From Burkholderiales bacterium (lineage in GTDB: Bacteria; Pseudomonadota; Gammaproteobacteria; Burkholderiales; Ga0077523): DNA of 64,000 nucleotides. The stretch is taken from assembly GCA_019747905.1 (NCBI GenBank), contig JAIEQG010000008.1:1-64000 (forward strand). Reading direction: 5' to 3'. Made by a program: the position numbers and the translations under genes. The notes under the pieces are model-generated. The model was not told where the DNA came from and ran no database searches. It saw only the letters and a program-made list of their open reading frames with translations. Shown here one piece after another: positions 16,925-23,887 of this stretch (position 1 is the first letter of the stretch; each line of letters starts with the position of its first letter).

Positions 16925-17235
16925 TTTCGCGCATCTGGCACGGCTGGACGACGCCGGCAAACGCGGACGCCTACGAAGCGCTCCTGCGGGCGGAGATCTT
17001 CGTCGGCATCGAGCAGCATGACATTCCCGGCTTCCGGCGCATCCAACTGTTGCGCCGGCCGGCCGGTCCCGAGGTGGAGTTCGTCACGATCATGGAGTTC
17101 GACTCCATCGAGGCGGTACGGCAGTTCGCCGGGGAAGACTACGAGGCAGCCGTGGTGCCGCCGAAAGCCCGGGCGATCCTCGCCCGGTTCGACGCGAGAT
17201 CGCAGCACTACGAGATCAAGGTAGGCGCGGCCTGA
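16921..17235 (+). CDS. Antibiotic biosynthesis monooxygenase-like (ABM fold) protein
   Basis: A 104-aa protein starting MISRIWHGWTTPANADAYEALLR. G-x-R-R-I-QLLRR, EFVTIMEFDSIEAVRQFAG and AVVPPKARAILARFDARSQHYEI follow. This is the small ferredoxin-like dimeric fold of ABM and related proteins. Family members range from quinol monooxygenases to heme-binding proteins, so no substrate is claimed. It is coupled to the CWC gene by a four-base overlap and has GGGAG upstream. Confidence 0.7.
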   Translation: MISRIWHGWTTPANADAYEALLRAEIFVGIEQHDIPGFRRIQLLRRPAGPEVEFVTIMEFDSIEAVRQFAGEDYEAAVVPPKARAILARFDARSQHYEIKVGAA

Positions 17236-17299
17236 TCGTCTTTCCAATTGCCTTGCGCTGTGACACGCTCCGGGCCAGACGGACTTTGCGGATTCGACC

Positions 17300-17944
17300 A
17301 TGTCATTGCTCGATCACCTCTTCGAAAAGAACAAGGCCTGGGCTCAGCGCATCGTCGAGCAGGATCCGGATTTCTTCGTCAAGCTGTCGCGACAGCAGTC
17401 ACCCGAGTACTTGTGGATCGGCTGTTCCGACAGCCGGGTGCCGGCCAACGAGATCGTGGACCTGCTGCCCGGGGAGCTCTTCGTCCATCGCAATGTCGCG
17501 AACCTGGTAGTGCACACCGATCTCAACTGCCTGTCGGTGCTGCAGTTCGCCGTGGACGTGCTGAAGGTGCGCCACATCATCGTGTGCGGGCACTACGGTT
17601 GCAGCGGCGTTAACGCTGCCCTGCGACGCCATCGCATCGGCTTGAGCGACAACTGGCTGCGTCACGTGCAGGATGTCCGGCAGAAGCATGACGCGACACT
17701 GGCCGGCATAGGCGCTGAACCCCTGATGGCGGACCGGCTCTGCGAGTTGAACGTCGTGGAACAAGTGGCGAACGTGTGCCAGACGACGATCGCGCGCGAT
17801 GCGTGGGAACGCGGGCAGGAACTCGCGATCCATGGCTGGGCCTATGGCATCAAGGACGGCCTGTTGCGGGACCTCAACGTCACCGTGACCAAGTACGCCG
17901 ACGCGCACCCGGTCTACCAGGCGGCCATCGACGCACTGTCGTAG
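17300..17944 (+). CDS. can: Beta-class carbonic anhydrase
   Basis: A 214-aa enzyme that interconverts CO2 and bicarbonate. The zinc ligands Cys42, His98 and Cys101 and the Asp44-Arg46 dyad (CSDSR; GHYGC) occupy exactly the positions found in E. coli Can. HRNVANLV and the long helix-rich C-terminus (GQELAIHGWAYGIKDGLL) complete the match. It stands alone in front of a three-tRNA cluster on the opposite strand. Confidence 0.95.
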   Translation: MSLLDHLFEKNKAWAQRIVEQDPDFFVKLSRQQSPEYLWIGCSDSRVPANEIVDLLPGELFVHRNVANLVVHTDLNCLSVLQFAVDVLKVRHIIVCGHYGCSGVNAALRRHRIGLSDNWLRHVQDVRQKHDATLAGIGAEPLMADRLCELNVVEQVANVCQTTIARDAWERGQELAIHGWAYGIKDGLLRDLNVTVTKYADAHPVYQAAIDALS

Positions 17945-18004
17945 CGCTCGTCACCGCATCGTCGTTCACCGTGCAGCGGCGCTCCGCGCGGTGCCTTGGG
18001 GTGA

Positions 18005-18081
18005 TGGGGTGGCTGATGGGACTCGAACCCACGACGACCGGAATCACAATCCGGGACTCTACCAGCTGAGCTACAGCCACC
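18005..18081 (-). tRNA. tRNA-His (GTG)
   Basis: The minus strand gives GTGGCTG at the 5' end pairing with CAGCCAC. The anticodon loop is TTGTGAT with anticodon GTG, the T-arm is GGGTTCGAGTCCC, and CCA is encoded. The base at 18081 supplies the extra G(-1) that tRNA-His needs, opposite discriminator C. Confidence 0.95.
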
Positions 18082-18174
18082 ATCGACGGCGGACGTCCGA
18101 GGTGGAATTCACCATCGCCGACCGCCGTGAGAAGGGGGCGGAGTATGGAGAATTCCCGCTTTCAAATCAAGGAA

Positions 18175-18251
18175 TGGCGTGCCCGGCAGGAATCGAACCC
18201 GCAACCCCCGGCTTAGAAGGCCGGTGCTCTATCCAATTGAGCTACGGGCAC
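18175..18251 (-). tRNA. tRNA-Arg (TCT)
   Basis: The acceptor stem GTGCCCG pairs with CGGGCAC. The anticodon arm is CCGGC-CTTCTAA-GCCGG with anticodon TCT, the T-arm is GCGGGTTCGATTCCTGC, and CCA is encoded. It belongs to a cluster with tRNA-His and tRNA-Pro. Confidence 0.95.
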
Positions 18252-18286
18252 ACTCGAGCGCTCGGTTGCGCGCCGGTCGCGCGATC

Positions 18287-18364
<78 letters not shown>

Positions 18365-18476
18365 ACAGCCGGCGCGACTATACCCGTGCCGCAGAGGGGG
18401 GGCAAACACCTTGCCCGCTGCGTGCGAATGCAATAACGGCGCGGTTATCCGCGCGATTTCACGATGCGGCAAGCAG

Positions 18477-18517
18477 TTGTGACATCTTGTGACACACCGA
18501 ATTCCTCCTGATATAGT
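18477..18517 (+). promoter_or_regulatory. Sigma-70-type promoter with direct repeat before the PQQ dehydrogenase
   Basis: GTGACA (18489-18494) and TATAGT (18512-18517) are 17 bp apart, each one mismatch from consensus. The -35 box lies inside the second of two TTGTGACA direct repeats (18477-18484 and 18487-18494), 10 bp apart, which puts them on the same helix face. This is a likely regulator site. Start codon is 139 bp after the -10, leaving a long 5' leader. Confidence 0.6.
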
Positions 18518-18655
18518 CCAGCCGCTCGCTGCGATGCGTGGGACAGAACAACGCACCGACGGCGCGGCAGAAGGCTCCGGCAACGAACCGGTGACCACCT
18601 TGTTGGGCGCTAACTCGCTTGAATCTACCGCCCGCAACTTCGAGAGGAATGTCGA

Positions 18656-20389
18656 ATGAAACTTGAAAATCGCCTCACGGTGAAGGGCGTGCTATTTGCC
18701 GCCGTCACCGGCGTCGTCTGGTCTGCAACGGCCAGCGCCGACGTCACGCACGAGAGCATCCTGAAGGCCGATCCGGCCAACTGGCCCACCTACCACGGTT
18801 CGTTCAAGTCGTGGCACTACAGTGCGCTCGACCAGATCAACAGCAAGAACGTGAAGGGCCTGAAGGAAGCGTGGTCGCACATGCCTTCCCGCGCCACCCG
18901 CGGCCTGCAGAGCTTCCCGCTCGCCGCCGACGGCGTGCTGTACTACACCAGCGCCTACAACCAGCTCTACGCGCTGGACGGTGCCACCGGCGCCGTGCTG
19001 TGGATCTACAAGCAGAAGCTCGACGAGGACCTGGTCGCGAAGCAGACCCACTCGCCCTACAACCGCGGTGTCGCGCTCGGCAACGGCAACGTCTACATGG
19101 GCACGCTCGACGGCAAGCTCGTCGCCGTCGACATGAAGACCGGCAAGCTCAACTGGGAGACCAAGCTGGTCGACTCGAAGAAACTCACCGTGGGCTTCAC
19201 CGGTGCGCCCCTGTTCGTGAAGGACAAGGTCATCATCGGCGCTCAAGGCGGCGAATGGCCCGGCCGCGGCCCGATCTTCGGCGTCGAAGCCAAGAGCGGA
19301 CAACTGGTCTGGACGTTCAACACCTCCGGCGGCAACGAAGGTACGCCTTCGGATCGTCGGGACACCTGGGGTGGCGACTCGTGGAAGACCGGTGGCGGCG
19401 GCGGCTGGATGGCGGGTGCCTACGATCCGGAAACCGACACGGTCTGGTGGGGCACGGCCAATCCGGCGCCGCTGTACGACTGGGCTGGCCCCGAATGGCA
19501 GACGAAGGGACCTCGGCCCGGCACCAACCTGTACACGACAGCGGTGATCCTGCTCAACCCGGATACGGGCGAGCTCAAGAACTACCACCAGGAACTGCCG
19601 CACGACGCGTGGGACTTCGACTCGTCCATGGGTGAGTTCGTGTTCCTCGAGCGCGACGGCAAGAAGTACGTGGTGCACCCGAACAAGGGCGGCCACGTGT
19701 TCGTGTACGACCGCGGCGGCAAGGTGCAGAACGTCTACGCCGGCGTGGACAACATCAACTTCGTGAAGGGTGTGGATCCCAAGACGGGCGAGCTGATCGG
19801 GCGCCGCGACATGGTCGAGGGCAAGCACACCAACCTCTGCCCGGCCATCGCCGGTGGCTACAGCTGGAATGCGGGGACCTACAACCCGAAGACCGGTCTG
19901 TACTATCGCGTCGGCTACGAGTGGTGCATGGACCTCGAGATCGTGAAGACGACCCCGGTGCTGGAGCCGATGGCTCAGCTCAACATCGGCGCCAACTTCA
20001 CCATGCACGGACCAGGCAACGAGAAGGCCTGGGGCCACGTGCGCGCACGAGATCCGATCACCGGCAAGGTGAAGTGGTCGATGGACTTCAAGAACGGCAT
20101 CCCGCACGGGTCGCTGCTCTCGACCGGCGGCAACCTGCTGTTCATTCCGGAAGCCGACGGCCACCTGTCCGCAGTCGATGCGAGCACCGGGAAGGTGCTG
20201 TGGCGCCACAACAACGGCAACCTGCACGACGGCGGCATCATCACCTACCTCGCGAAGGGCAAGCAGTACGTCGCCGTTGAAGTGGGCAAGGGCAGCCTGG
20301 TGACCGACGGTTACGGCGACCTGTGGGGCGAGCCCTACACGAGCATGCCGACCGACGGCGGTGTCCTGAAGGTGTTCGCGCTGGACTGA
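18656..20389 (+). CDS. PQQ-dependent alcohol dehydrogenase with lanthanide-type metal site
   Basis: A 577-aa periplasmic quinoprotein beta-propeller that oxidises an alcohol and passes electrons to a cytochrome c. The signal peptide ends near ATASA-DV. By motif alignment with XoxF/MxaF the metal ligands are Glu200 (GGEWPGRG), Asn269 (GTANPAP) and catalytic Asp320. Asp322 follows in HDAWDFD; this extra Asp marks lanthanide enzymes (XoxF, PedH), while calcium MxaF has Ala there. The vicinal Cys-Cys of most relatives is absent: the expected CC-x-x-x-NRG site reads HSPYNRG. A second disulfide pair (NLCPA, EWCMD) is kept. Ribosome site GAGAGGA. A terminator, then cytochrome and XoxJ-like genes, follow. 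Substrate unknown; methanol, ethanol or another alcohol is possible. Confidence 0.88.
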   Translation: MKLENRLTVKGVLFAAVTGVVWSATASADVTHESILKADPANWPTYHGSFKSWHYSALDQINSKNVKGLKEAWSHMPSRATRGLQSFPLAADGVLYYTSAYNQLYALDGATGAVLWIYKQKLDEDLVAKQTHSPYNRGVALGNGNVYMGTLDGKLVAVDMKTGKLNWETKLVDSKKLTVGFTGAPLFVKDKVIIGAQGGEWPGRGPIFGVEAKSGQLVWTFNTSGGNEGTPSDRRDTWGGDSWKTGGGGGWMAGAYDPETDTVWWGTANPAPLYDWAGPEWQTKGPRPGTNLYTTAVILLNPDTGELKNYHQELPHDAWDFDSSMGEFVFLERDGKKYVVHPNKGGHVFVYDRGGKVQNVYAGVDNINFVKGVDPKTGELIGRRDMVEGKHTNLCPAIAGGYSWNAGTYNPKTGLYYRVGYEWCMDLEIVKTTPVLEPMAQLNIGANFTMHGPGNEKAWGHVRARDPITGKVKWSMDFKNGIPHGSLLSTGGNLLFIPEADGHLSAVDASTGKVLWRHNNGNLHDGGIITYLAKGKQYVAVEVGKGSLVTDGYGDLWGEPYTSMPTDGGVLKVFALD

Positions 20390-20399
20390 TGTGACGTTT

Positions 20400-20467
20400 C
20401 CCCCGGTGGGCATTGCGGCCTCTCAACCGAGAGGGTCAGCCCGCTTGGGTCGGCCCGGCGAGGGCTG
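20400..20467 (+). repeat. GC-rich palindromic intergenic repeat, diverged copy
   Basis: TTTCCCCCGGTGGGCATTGC then GGCCTCTC...GAGGGTCAGCCCGC...GGCCCGGCGAGGGCTGAGG follows the short-form plan of the repeats at 276-646 but with about a quarter of positions changed. It starts ten bases after the dehydrogenase stop. Confidence 0.55.
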
Positions 20468-20513
20468 AGGCCCAATGCCCGCGAGGGCACGACACCGCAG
20501 CAAGTCAGTAAGG

Positions 20514-20540
20514 AAAGCGGGGACCAAGGTCCCCGCTTTT
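20514..20540 (+). terminator. Intrinsic terminator after the PQQ dehydrogenase gene
   Basis: A perfect 12-bp hairpin with arms AAAGCGGGGACC and GGTCCCCGCTTT around AA, followed by T. It stands between the dehydrogenase and its presumed cytochrome gene, so the latter either gets reduced read-through or uses its own promoter. Confidence 0.85.
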
Positions 20541-20578
20541 CGTCTCATGGTCGTTGTCGTACCTGTCTTGTCATTCGA

Positions 20579-20947
20579 ATGGATCTGCAAGTGAAACCAT
20601 CCCCGTATCGCTCGTTCCTCGTCGTGGCTGCCCTGCTGTTCTTCGCGGGCATTCCTGTGTCGCCAGCAGCCGACGAAAAAGCTCCGGCTGCGACCCCGGA
20701 AGTACCCGCGTTCAGCGCCAAGAACACATTCCGCAACATCTGCGGCTTCTGCCACGAGGACTACGGCCGGAAAGCCGGCAAGGGCCCGCAACTCATGAAC
20801 AGCGAGCGCTCGGATCAGTACCTGTTCGACCGGATCAAGAATGGCAAGCCCGGCCGCATGGCGGCCTTCGGCGGTGCCTTCACTGACGACCAGATCCGCG
20901 AGATCGTGAAGTTCATCCGCTCGCTGCGTCCGGACCAGGAACCATGA
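20579..20947 (+). CDS. Class I c-type cytochrome, probable electron acceptor of the PQQ dehydrogenase
   Basis: A 122-aa exported cytochrome with a hydrophobic signal segment (residues 12-27, cut near PAADE), one heme site C55-x-x-C58-H59 (NICGFCHE), and Met94 in GRMAAFGG as probable sixth ligand. Size and position match XoxG or c550-type partners of quinoprotein alcohol dehydrogenases, although sequence alone cannot prove pairing. Its stop overlaps the start of the XoxJ-like gene as ATGA, so these two are translationally coupled. Confidence 0.85.
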   Translation: MDLQVKPSPYRSFLVVAALLFFAGIPVSPAADEKAPAATPEVPAFSAKNTFRNICGFCHEDYGRKAGKGPQLMNSERSDQYLFDRIKNGKPGRMAAFGGAFTDDQIREIVKFIRSLRPDQEP

Positions 20948-21714
20948 AGAACCGTCTCGGTATCGCGACGCTCGCCATGATCGCAGTCCTCGGCGCAAGC
21001 GCAGCGGGCGCCCGACCGCTCGCCGAAGTGAAGGAGCGCAATATCCTGTCGATCTGCGCCAATCCCGACGCCCTGCCCTACGCCAAGCGCTCGGGCGACA
21101 TGCACGGGTTCCAGATCGATCTCGGGCGCGCGCTCGCGAAACAGCTCGGCGTCGAGTTCGAGGCCAAGTGGATCATCCCGTCCTACAAGGCGCGCCTGGT
21201 CGACTGCGACCTCAAGATGGACTTCATCGTCCAGGGCCTGGAGGACGATTCGAAGGTCAAGCTCTCGGTACCTTACGCCAAGGGCGGCGTGGCGCTGGCA
21301 ACGGCCAAGGGCCAGGACGACATCGTCGATTTCGGCAAGGTGGTGCCCGGCCGCAAGATGGGCGTCATGCTGAACTCGACGGCGAGCATGATCCTCAACA
21401 AGCGCGGCTGGAATACGTCGCCCTACGCGTTCGAGGAAGACATGCTGGAGGACCTGGAGAAAGGCGAGCTCGCCGCCGCCGCCATCTCGGTCAACTCCAT
21501 CCAGTACTACATCCACAACCACCCGGGCAGCAGCCTCCGGTTCGCCCATGCCTACGAGGGCGAGACCGACCTAGAATGGACGCTCGCGGTCGGCGTGCGA
21601 CGTGGCGACGAACCCATGGTGGCCGCCATCAACAAGGCCCTGGAGCAACTGATCGCCGATGGGACCATGACGGCGATCTATGCCAGATACGGCATCGAGC
21701 ACCGCAAGCCATGA
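20944..21714 (+). CDS. XoxJ/MxaJ-like periplasmic solute-binding-fold protein
   Basis: A 256-aa protein with signal peptide (cut near AAGARP). The type 2 periplasmic binding fold begins ERNILSICANPDALPYAKRSGDMHGFQIDLGRALAKQLG, the form typical of quinoprotein dehydrogenase-associated proteins. XoxJ/MxaJ sit beside methanol dehydrogenases and are thought to help activate or assemble them rather than transport a solute. Four-base overlap with the cytochrome gene and the nearby dehydrogenase support that role. An ordinary amino-acid-binding protein is unlikely, as no permease or ATPase gene is near. Confidence 0.85.
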   Translation: MKNRLGIATLAMIAVLGASAAGARPLAEVKERNILSICANPDALPYAKRSGDMHGFQIDLGRALAKQLGVEFEAKWIIPSYKARLVDCDLKMDFIVQGLEDDSKVKLSVPYAKGGVALATAKGQDDIVDFGKVVPGRKMGVMLNSTASMILNKRGWNTSPYAFEEDMLEDLEKGELAAAAISVNSIQYYIHNHPGSSLRFAHAYEGETDLEWTLAVGVRRGDEPMVAAINKALEQLIADGTMTAIYARYGIEHRKP

Positions 21715-21869
21715 CGCGGGTATGAGATCGGCGGGCCCCACCGCCCCTCATCCGGGCGCGCGACCACTGGCCGGTCGATTGCGCATCACGCGGAACTTGT
21801 CGGCAAGCCCGGCAGACAAAGCGTCTGATGGCGACGGCATCCGCGCCGCCCACGCATCGAGGCTCCCGC

Positions 21870-22211
21870 ATGAAGATCTCAGACAAGACACCCAATCCGC
21901 GCGATATCCGGCAGAAGCTCGGTCTCAACCAGCAGGAATTCTGGGGCATGATCGGTGTCACCCAGAGCGGCGGCTCGCGCTATGAGAGCGGCCGCAGCAT
22001 GCCGAAGCCGGTGCAGCAACTGCTGCGCCTGGTGCACATCGACAGGATCGATATTGGCCGTATTTCCCGTGGGGACTTCGAGGTCATTTCGTACCTGAAG
22101 AGTTCGCGCCCCACGTTGTACCGAACGCTGAAGTCGCAGGCCTCCGGCACCCGCGGATCGACCCGCCGCAACGGCGCCCGCCGCACCACATCGCTGCCGC
22201 GCCAGGCCTGA
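21870..22211 (+). CDS. XRE-type helix-turn-helix protein
   Basis: A 113-aa protein. IRQKLGLNQQEFWGMIGVTQSGGSRYESGRSMPKPVQQLLRLVH is a HigA/XRE-like helix-turn-helix, and a basic tail (RGSTRRNGARRTT) follows. It is probably a DNA-binding regulator. Target genes are unknown. The ATG at 21870 starts MKISDKTPNP. A hairpin (22224-22244) follows the stop. Confidence 0.75.
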   Translation: MKISDKTPNPRDIRQKLGLNQQEFWGMIGVTQSGGSRYESGRSMPKPVQQLLRLVHIDRIDIGRISRGDFEVISYLKSSRPTLYRTLKSQASGTRGSTRRNGARRTTSLPRQA

Positions 22212-22223
22212 CTTCGTGCTCCT

Positions 22224-22261
22224 CCGGCACCCCGAGGGTGCCGGAATGCGGGTGGTATACT
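22224..22261 (+). promoter_or_regulatory. Hairpin followed by an extended -10 promoter before queD
   Basis: CCGGCACCC and GGGTGCCGG form a perfect 9-bp hairpin (22224-22244) without a T-run. Twelve bases later TGGTATACT carries an extended -10 (TG-N-TATACT, hexamer at 22256-22261). Its transcript would reach the queD ATG after about 25 bases. Confidence 0.45.
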
Positions 22262-22292
22262 CGGCCGGTTATTCTCCGCCGACCCTGCAGTC

Positions 22293-22742
22293 ATGCGCAT
22301 CACACGCCGGCTGGAATTCGACGCCGGGCACCGCATCCCCGCGCACGACAGCCAGTGCCGCCATCTTCACGGCCACCGCTATGCGCTCGAGGTCACGCTC
22401 TCCGGCGACCTGATCAAGACCGAAGGGGCCGCCAATCAGGCCATGGTCATGGATTTCTCCGAAGTGAAATCCATCGCCGCGCAGGTCGTGGTGGACGTCT
22501 GGGACCACGCATTTCTCGCGTATCGGGAGGATCGGGCCGTCGTCGCATTCCTCGCCTCGCTACCCGGCCATCGCACCGTCCTGTTCGATGCCCCGCCCAC
22601 GGCGGAACACCTGGCCGCCACCGCATTCCGACTGCTGCAACCGGCCTACCAGGACCGCTATGGCAACCACCTCAGGCTGGAGCGGGTTCGGTTGTACGAG
22701 ACGCCGAACTGCTGGGCGGATACGGTCAACGGGGATTCTTGA
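22293..22742 (+). CDS. queD: 6-carboxy-5,6,7,8-tetrahydropterin synthase QueD
   Basis: A 149-aa member of the 6-pyruvoyl tetrahydropterin synthase fold making the second intermediate of the queuosine/7-deazaguanine pathway. Zinc ligands His13 (FDAGH), His26 and His28, with catalytic Cys22, are all present in C-x-x-x-H-G-H. DVWDHAFL and ETPNCWA are the other conserved blocks. No other queuosine gene is nearby. Confidence 0.92.
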   Translation: MRITRRLEFDAGHRIPAHDSQCRHLHGHRYALEVTLSGDLIKTEGAANQAMVMDFSEVKSIAAQVVVDVWDHAFLAYREDRAVVAFLASLPGHRTVLFDAPPTAEHLAATAFRLLQPAYQDRYGNHLRLERVRLYETPNCWADTVNGDS

Positions 22743-22766
22743 CCGAACCTGGAGAGGCCATATTTA

Positions 22767-22905
22767 TGGGCGGAGAGGGCGGGATTGTTGTCGGCTCGCC
22801 TAATGGCGATCCGATCATCCCGAAGCGCTGCTTCGGGACCGCCCTGCGGGCGTCCCAGAACGCATGCGTTCTGGTCGAACCAGCGGGTACGTATCTACAC
22901 CCGTA
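22767..22905. repeat. tRNA-Ser 3' fragment and chain of small palindromes
   Basis: GGGCGGAGAGGGCGGGATT at 22769-22787 closely repeats the 3' end of tRNA-Ser (GGCGGAGAGGGTGGGATT at 22946-22963), about 180 bp away. Between them lie CCCGAAGC-GCT-GCTTCGGG (22819-22837), the perfect 20-bp palindrome CCAGAACGCATGCGTTCTGG (22855-22874) and CTGGT-CGA-ACCAG. There is no credible gene. It looks like a duplicated tRNA end plus structured spacer. Confidence 0.55.
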
Positions 22906-22906
22906 T

Positions 22907-22950
22907 CCGCCAAAGGATATGGCCCCTGAGGGAACCATATCCTTTGGCGG
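22907..22950 (-). terminator. Hairpin overlapping the 3' end of tRNA-Ser
   Basis: A perfect 16-bp inverted repeat, CCGCCAAAGGATATGG and CCATATCCTTTGGCGG, around a 12-base loop. One arm contains the encoded CCA of tRNA-Ser. For minus-strand transcription it directly follows the tRNA, so it probably serves termination or processing of the precursor. Confidence 0.6.
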
Positions 22951-23034
22951 AGAGGGTGGGATTCGAACCCACGAGGAGCTTGCGCCCCTGCCGGTTTTCA
23001 AGACCGGTGCAATCGACCACTCTGCCACCTCTCC
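22945..23034 (-). tRNA. tRNA-Ser (TGA)
   Basis: The acceptor stem GGAGAGG pairs with CCTCTCC. The anticodon arm is ACCGGT-CTTGAAA-ACCGGC with anticodon TGA. A long variable arm GGGGCGCAAGCTCC marks a class II tRNA, the T-arm is GTGGGTTCGAATCCCAC, and CCA is encoded. Confidence 0.95.
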
Positions 23035-23151
23035 CAACCTTGTAACGAATGATAACGGACATTGCCCGCGTCTTACCTCGGATCGGTTGAAACTTTGCCT
23101 TTGATTCCGTAGTCTTAGCTTTGCAACAACGTCACTTTCGGGGGTTACCCA

Positions 23152-23841
23152 ATGCAACCTGAACTGCAAGTCATGACCGGCTCGGCCGGTACCCTGTCGG
23201 CTGAACGCAACAAAGTCCTGCGCAACACCTACCTGCTGTTGGCGCTCACGATGGTCCCGACCGTGGTCGGCGCCATGGTCGGCATGTCCTTCGCGGGCGT
23301 GTTCATGGCGAGCCCCATCATCTCGTCCCTCGTGATGATCGGCGCCGTCATCGGATTGCAGTTCGCGATCGCCGCCAACCGCAACAGCGGCCTCGGCGTG
23401 GTGCTGCTGCTCGGCATGACCTTCCTGATGGGTGCCTGGTTGGGGCCGCTGCTCAACTACGCGCTGGCGCTGAAGAACGGTCCGCAACTCGTCGGGCTCG
23501 CCGCGCTGGGCACCGGCGGCATCATGATCGCCATGAGCGCCATCGCCACCACGACCAAGCGCGATTTCAGCTTCATGGGCAAGTTCCTGTTCGTGGGTAT
23601 GATCGTGCTCCTGGTCGCGCTGGTCGCCAACATGTTTCTGCAGTTGCCGGCGCTCGCGCTGACGATCTCGGCCCTGGTCATCGTGGTGTTCTCGCTGTTC
23701 CTGCTGCACGACGTGAGCCGCATCGTCAACGGCGGCGAGACCAACTACATCATGGCCGCGACCGGCGTGTACATCAGCCTGTTCAACATTTTCGCGAACC
23801 TGCTGCAACTCCTGATGGCCTTCGGCGGCGAACGCGACTGA
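23152..23841 (+). CDS. Bax inhibitor-1 (BI-1/YccA family) membrane protein
   Basis: A 229-aa protein with seven hydrophobic helices. KVLRNTYLLLALTMVPT opens the family domain, TTTKRDFSFMGKFLF lies in the middle, and the last part has FSLFLLHDVSRIVNGGETNYIMAATGVYISLFNIFANLLQLL with the conserved Asp and Tyr of the family. E. coli YccA modulates the FtsH protease, and Bacillus YetJ is a pH-dependent calcium leak. Which role applies here is unknown. A terminator shared with the convergent rlmD gene follows. Confidence 0.92.
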   Translation: MQPELQVMTGSAGTLSAERNKVLRNTYLLLALTMVPTVVGAMVGMSFAGVFMASPIISSLVMIGAVIGLQFAIAANRNSGLGVVLLLGMTFLMGAWLGPLLNYALALKNGPQLVGLAALGTGGIMIAMSAIATTTKRDFSFMGKFLFVGMIVLLVALVANMFLQLPALALTISALVIVVFSLFLLHDVSRIVNGGETNYIMAATGVYISLFNIFANLLQLLMAFGGERD

Positions 23842-23862
23842 CCTCATCGCGGGCCTCGCTTC

Positions 23863-23887
23863 AAAGGGCAGCTTCGGCTGCCCTTTT
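23863..23887. terminator. Bidirectional terminator between the BI-1 gene and rlmD
   Basis: A perfect 10-bp hairpin, AAAGGGCAGC and GCTGCCCTTT, closed by a TTCG tetraloop with T and A runs on either side. It lies in the 45-bp gap between convergent genes. Confidence 0.88.

Noticed and set aside
20944-21714. Amino-acid ABC transporter binding protein
   Set aside because: No permease or ATPase gene is adjacent and it is coupled to a cytochrome gene next to a quinoprotein, which fits XoxJ/MxaJ.
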